This document shows, piece after piece, positions 61,412 through 64,000 of a stretch of 64,000 bases of DNA. Each line of letters begins with the position of its first letter. The stretch's first letter is position 1. The DNA is from Candidatus Nanoarchaeia archaeon (lineage in GTDB: Archaea; Nanobdellota; Nanobdellia; Woesearchaeales; JACPBV01), in contig JANQNH010000005.1 in NCBI GenBank assembly GCA_028279655.1, positions 1-64,000 of the forward strand, written 5' to 3'. The translations under genes and the position numbers were made by a program. The notes under the pieces were generated by a model, which was not told the origin of the DNA, ran no database searches, and saw nothing but the letters and a program-made list of their open reading frames with translations.

Positions 61412-61473
61412 AAACTTTTCTGAAGAAATTTTCCCACACTTCGCATAGGAAAAGAACATAACAAAAATTAAAT
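61412..61473 (+). repeat. Imperfect direct repeat flanking VapBC, copy 2
   Basis: CTTTTCTGAAGAAATTTTCC...CACAC...GGAAAAGAACATAACA, same orientation as 60551-60612. Confidence 0.5.
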
Positions 61474-61550
61474 ACAATCAGTCTCTTTAGGGTAATTATT
61501 TAAATACCTCGCATAATATTTATAATAATGAAAATTTTGAGGTGATAATA

Positions 61551-61667
61551 ATGTTGGAAGGATTAGCAAGCGCACATGCTTGGGGAACCCCTGTGGGATT
61601 GGGATTTTTACTAGCATGCTTAGGTGTATTCTTTTGGGGACTATCTAAAATCGCTAAATTGCAATAA
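61551..61667 (+). CDS. 38-aa single-pass membrane protein (missed by ORF track)
   Basis: M-L-E-G-L-A-S-A-H-A-W-G-T-P-V-G-L-G-F-L-L-A-C-L-G-V-F-F-W-G-L-S-K-I-A-K-L-Q. A strong GAGGTGAT Shine-Dalgarno sits 5 nt upstream and a TATA (AATATTTATAATAA) before it, so it is probably expressed. One TM helix with an A-x-A-H-A-W-G lead. Function unknown. Confidence 0.7.
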   Translation: MLEGLASAHAWGTPVGLGFLLACLGVFFWGLSKIAKLQ

Positions 61668-61696
61668 ATCAGGATTGGCAGGTTCAATTATTGAAT

Positions 61697-62356
61697 CTAT
61701 ATCTTTCTAAGCACATCAACTACTCCCTTGGGTTGTTTAGATGACACCCCATACTTTGTCATGTAGATCATATATCTAGTGATGTTATCCCCAAAGGGAG
61801 TCTGCCTATATAAATCTTCCAGTTTTTCTCTCAAAAAATAAGGAACCACCATACAAGAAGATATCGAAACACCCCCTTCCTTTAATACCATGAATTCTTG
61901 AGTTAAAATAGCCTTTATATCTTCCTCACTGATATAATCTCTTCTTTTAAGATTTCTTGAAAGAGTAAAATCCAGCGAACCAGCTTCAAAGTGTTCTGAA
62001 AGTTTTGTTGCATCACCACATTTGCAATCCAAACCCTCTTCTATTCCAAACTTCATTGCTTGTCCATCCTTGTCAATTCCAGAAACATCATAACCCTCTT
62101 CTCTTAATATCAGGACACCTAAAGGCAAGCTACATCCAATATAAAGGCCCTTCTTACCTATCCCTTCTGTCTCCTGCAAAATTCTTAGAGGTAGAATATG
62201 GACTCTTGGTTTAATGGCATACTTATAATGATTACCTTTTAGATCAAATCTGCAATGGGCCTTATTTAAAAAATCCCAAGCGAATGCTTTCCCGCTATAT
62301 GCGGCATCTTGACTTTCAAATTCAATACCATCCCAAGTCTGCTCTATAATTTGCAT
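61697..62356 (-). CDS. SAM-dependent methyltransferase-like protein
   Basis: 219 aa. G-K-K-G-L-Y-I-G-C-S-L-P-L-G-V-L-I-L-R-E-E-G-Y-D-V-S-G-I-D-K-D is a Rossmann motif I/II pair (G-C-S-x-P-x-G), and C-G-D-A-T-K-L and G-S-L-D-F-T-L-S-R follow. The motif I is less glycine-rich than usual. Substrate unknown. Confidence 0.7.
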   Translation of the reverse strand: MQIIEQTWDGIEFESQDAAYSGKAFAWDFLNKAHCRFDLKGNHYKYAIKPRVHILPLRILQETEGIGKKGLYIGCSLPLGVLILREEGYDVSGIDKDGQAMKFGIEEGLDCKCGDATKLSEHFEAGSLDFTLSRNLKRRDYISEEDIKAILTQEFMVLKEGGVSISSCMVVPYFLREKLEDLYRQTPFGDNITRYMIYMTKYGVSSKQPKGVVDVLRKI

Positions 62357-62395
62357 ATACTTGGGGAATGATAACTCCTTTTTAAGAATATACTA

Positions 62396-62521
62396 TCAAA
62401 TCCTCTCCAGATAACCAAGGTCATCAAAGTTCTCCTCAGCACATTCCTTACAGTAACTCTCGCTGCTATCTTTAATGCAGAACTCAGCTTCACTCTCGCA
62501 TATTATACATCTCTTAGGCAT
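62396..62521 (-). CDS. 41-aa zinc-ribbon protein (missed by ORF track)
   Basis: M-P-K-R-C-I-I-C-E-S-E-A-E-F-C-I-K-D-S-S-E-S-Y-C-K-E-C-A-E-E-N-F-D-D-L-G-Y-L-E-R-I. C-x2-C and C-x2-C suggest a zinc ribbon. It overlaps the 66-aa upstream gene by 8 nt, suggesting coupling. Confidence 0.72.
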   Translation of the reverse strand: MPKRCIICESEAEFCIKDSSESYCKECAEENFDDLGYLERI

Positions 62522-62714
62522 GAACAGGACTTAACGATCTCTTCTTCAATCTCATAAACAGCATTCCATTCTTGATCTCAATCTGCTGATGAATTAAAAA
62601 ATTATCATGCCGCCTAACTATGTCTATTTTAGAATTCTCTCTATTTTCATTTAAAAAAATAAATACCACCCCCCTTTTGTGCTTCGTGGTCTCTTTCTGC
62701 CACCCCCAGCACAT
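62514..62714 (-). CDS. Small basic protein of unknown function
   Basis: 66 aa. G-V-V-F-I-F-L-N-E-N-R-E-N-S-K-I-D-I-V-R-R-H-D-N-F...N-G-M-L-F-M-R-L-K-K-R. A TATA-like GTATTTAAATG about 28 nt upstream fits a leaderless start. Overlaps the zinc-ribbon gene. Not recognised. Confidence 0.5.
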   Translation of the reverse strand: MCWGWQKETTKHKRGVVFIFLNENRENSKIDIVRRHDNFLIHQQIEIKNGMLFMRLKKRSLSPVHA

Positions 62715-62823
62715 CTTATTTAATCGACCCTTTCATTTAAATACTTTTGGTTTGGGAAATATGACAAGATTATCCCAGTATATTTATTTGTATACTGGAA
62801 ACAAGAATATTCAAACCAAAATC

Positions 62824-62880
62824 TTATTCACCAATAACCTTTACTAGTACCCTCTTCTTACGTTGACCATCAAAGTCTGC
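62824..62880 (-). pseudogene. Remnant of a YjbQ-like gene (C-terminal 17 codons)
   Basis: Reads [17 protein letters not shown]-stop, the same as the end of the intact gene at 62957 apart from D for E. Nearly all nucleotide differences are at third codon positions. No upstream coding sequence remains. Confidence 0.75.
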
Positions 62881-62884
62881 CTAA

Positions 62885-62944
62885 GGGTTTCACCCGCATA
62901 GGCCCCTGTGCATGATTAGTACTACCTCGCTTTGCTCGGTAGTA
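62885..62944. other. Three consecutive hairpins
   Basis: GGGT-ttc-ACCC (62885-62895), GCATAGG-cc-CCTGTGC (62896-62911) and TACTACC...GGTAGTA (62920-62944). GC-rich relative to the surroundings, between the remnant and the intact YjbQ-like gene. Terminator or structured RNA. Confidence 0.4.
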
Positions 62945-62956
62945 AGAATGAGTCTT

Positions 62957-63382
62957 CTATTCACCTATTACTTTTACTAGCACCCTCTTCTTACGTTGCC
63001 CGTCAAACTCAGCATAGTATATCTGCTCCCAAGGACCAAAATCAAGTTTTCCATTAGTTACAGCAACAACTACCTCTCTTCCCATGATCGTCCTCCATAG
63101 GTGGGCATACCCATTATCCTCTCCGGTCATATTGTGCTGATATAGGCTCTCATCAGTAGGGGCCAGTTTCTCCAGCCACTTCTGAAAATCATTGATAAGC
63201 CCAGACTCTGCATCATTTATATACACAGAAGCAGTTATATGCATAGGATTAACCAGCACCATTCCTTCCTTCACTCCAGATTCCTTAACAATATCTTCAA
63301 CCTGGTCTGTTATATTGACAAATTCATGCCTACTCGCCGTATTGAACCAAATATGTTTTGTTAGTGTTTTCATATCATTCAC
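62957..63382 (-). CDS. YjbQ/UPF0047 family protein
   Basis: 141 aa. [39 protein letters not shown] and [20 protein letters not shown] are the family signature with conserved His residues. Bacterial relatives have weak thiamin phosphate synthase activity; the true role is uncertain. A truncated second copy follows. Confidence 0.92.
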   Translation of the reverse strand: MNDMKTLTKHIWFNTASRHEFVNITDQVEDIVKESGVKEGMVLVNPMHITASVYINDAESGLINDFQKWLEKLAPTDESLYQHNMTGEDNGYAHLWRTIMGREVVVAVTNGKLDFGPWEQIYYAEFDGQRKKRVLVKVIGE

Positions 63383-63434
63383 CTCTTAAAGAGTATCTCA
63401 TCGATCAGATTTAAATATTTGCTTTACTCAATTA

Positions 63435-63530
63435 ACAATGCTGCGCTCCGTTCGATATAAGGGGTTATACTTCAACCAAGTACTCTCGCAGGACAATATT
63501 CTTATTGTAGACTCCGCTGGGCAGCATTGT
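63435..63530 (-). ncRNA. 97-bp structured repeat element, copy 3 (inverted)
   Basis: Minus strand: ACAATGCTGCCCAGCGGAGTC..., CCTGCGAGAGTACTTGG, ACGGAGCGCAGCATTGT. Internal hairpins TACAATA/TATTGT-type and GGTT/AACC differ in sequence from the other copies. CAATTA lies directly outside both ends, a possible 6-bp target duplication. Confidence 0.6.
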
Positions 63531-63594
63531 CAATTAATAACAAAAATTTTATATATCTAAAAAATTTCCAAAAATAAATATGGGGGTTGAGATT

Positions 63595-64000
63595 ATGGCA
63601 CAACAAAGTTTTTTCCTGGAAAAAATAGTAGAAGCTTCAGCTGTATATATACCAAAAGTTATCCTAGCAATAATAACCTTGCTCATAGGATTATGGGTAA
63701 TACGGCTTATTGGACTGTTTGCTGAAAAAAGGATGGAAAAGAAGGAAGTAGAAGCAACCCTCAAGCATTTCCTGAGCAACCTACTGAAGATTGGATTGAA
63801 GATCTTGCTTATTATCAGCGTAATATCAATGCTTGGTGTCCAGATGACCAGTTTTGTGGCTGTGATTGCAGCAGCTGGCTTAGCCATAGGTCTTGCATTA
63901 CAAGGCTCTCTGTCTAACTTTGCCGGAGGAGTCCTTATTATGCTCTTTAAACCATTTAAGGTTGGTGATGTTATTGACGCACAGGGCCATCTGGGTAAGG
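63595..64000 (+). CDS. mscS: Small-conductance mechanosensitive channel (MscS), 3' end outside window
   Basis: Partial. ATG 63595 follows GGGGGTTGAG; ATG 63580 is an in-frame alternative close to the predicted start site after TATA TTTATATAT. Three TM helices, the third with the pore motif F-V-A-V-I-A-A-A-G-L-A-I-G-L-A-L-Q-G-S-L-S-N-F-A-G-G, then the beta domain start F-K-V-G-D-V-I. Releases solutes on osmotic downshock. Confidence 0.93.
   Translation, partial: MAQQSFFLEKIVEASAVYIPKVILAIITLLIGLWVIRLIGLFAEKRMEKKEVEATLKHFLSNLLKIGLKILLIISVISMLGVQMTSFVAVIAAAGLAIGLALQGSLSNFAGGVLIMLFKPFKVGDVIDAQGHLGK

Noticed and set aside
55809-63530. 97-bp elements as integron attC sites
   Set aside because: No GTTRRRY/RYYYAAC core sites, no integrase nearby, and copies are in mixed orientation between housekeeping genes.
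1-64000. CRISPR array, rRNA genes, replication initiator (Orc1/Cdc6)
   Set aside because: None found by eye. The AT-rich stretch at 26155 has no adjacent initiator gene, so it is not called an origin.

Overview
The window is a stretch of an archaeal chromosome. Archaeal markers include split RNA polymerase B''/B' and A'/A'' subunits, aEF-1A, aEF-2, aIF-1A, eL8, eS28, eL24 and eL30. Three tRNA genes carry bulge-helix-bulge-type introns, there are type IV pilin-like proteins with a prepilin peptidase, and promoters are TATA-driven and often apparently leaderless. Many short proteins, the Cys-rich surface proteins with W-N-L-x-S-x-P repeats and the overlapping gene ends suggest a DPANN archaeon, perhaps Woesearchaeota/Pacearchaeota-like. 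That placement is an inference; no 16S rRNA gene is present.

Layout. 1-6.6 kb: secreted Cys-rich/surface proteins, a LOG-like protein and a small pilin/membrane operon. 6.65-10.75 kb: a 4.1-kb mobile element with 25-bp inverted ends and an 8-bp target duplication, carrying a zinc-ribbon DDE transposase, two unrecognised passenger genes, a RelE-type toxin-antitoxin pair and an AbrB-like regulator. Three of its promoters share paired GGTACC operators. 10.8-15.9 kb: two tandem HIT-like proteins without the catalytic His, a prepilin peptidase, a degenerate cis-prenyltransferase and a B12/radical-SAM protein. 16-22.3 kb: translation genes (uS10, EF-1A, EF-2, Ndk, eL24, eS28, eL8) plus a TauE-like transporter. 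22.4-26.8 kb: a tandem-domain protein, tRNA-Tyr, a zinc-ribbon protein, a radical-SAM protein, a sugar transferase, an AbrB-like protein, tRNA-Asp and tRNA-Lys. 26.8-36.1 kb: the RNA polymerase/str operon (rpoH-B''-B'-A'-A''-eL30-nusA-uS12-uS7).

36.2-50.4 kb: envelope functions. These are a Tat-type secreted protein, an APC permease fused to a methyltransferase, a caspase-like lipoprotein gene interrupted by an amber codon before its catalytic Cys, two small proteins with the same C-terminal Cys motif around a beta-propeller gene, a short Dph2, a U32 protein, a membrane-anchored subtilisin, SppA and an RDD protein. 51.2-59.8 kb: aIF-1A, ferredoxin, DUF1858, a DNA-repair set (GIY-YIG, AlkD, Nth), YkgJ-like proteins, and a DUF4130/radical-SAM DNA-repair pair split by a LAGLIDADG endonuclease. 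59.9-64 kb: YdeI-like protein, VapBC flanked by direct repeats, small proteins, YjbQ with a paralog remnant, and the start of an MscS channel.

Structures that known gene families do not explain: three dispersed 96-97-bp palindromic elements with a conserved core and co-varying stems (55.8, 58.9 and 63.5 kb); a 106-bp promoter-linked repeat present both in the mobile element and upstream of a host exonuclease; and a possible H/ACA-like RNA just upstream of tRNA-Asp. All calls come from reading the sequence and the supplied translations; no database search was run.
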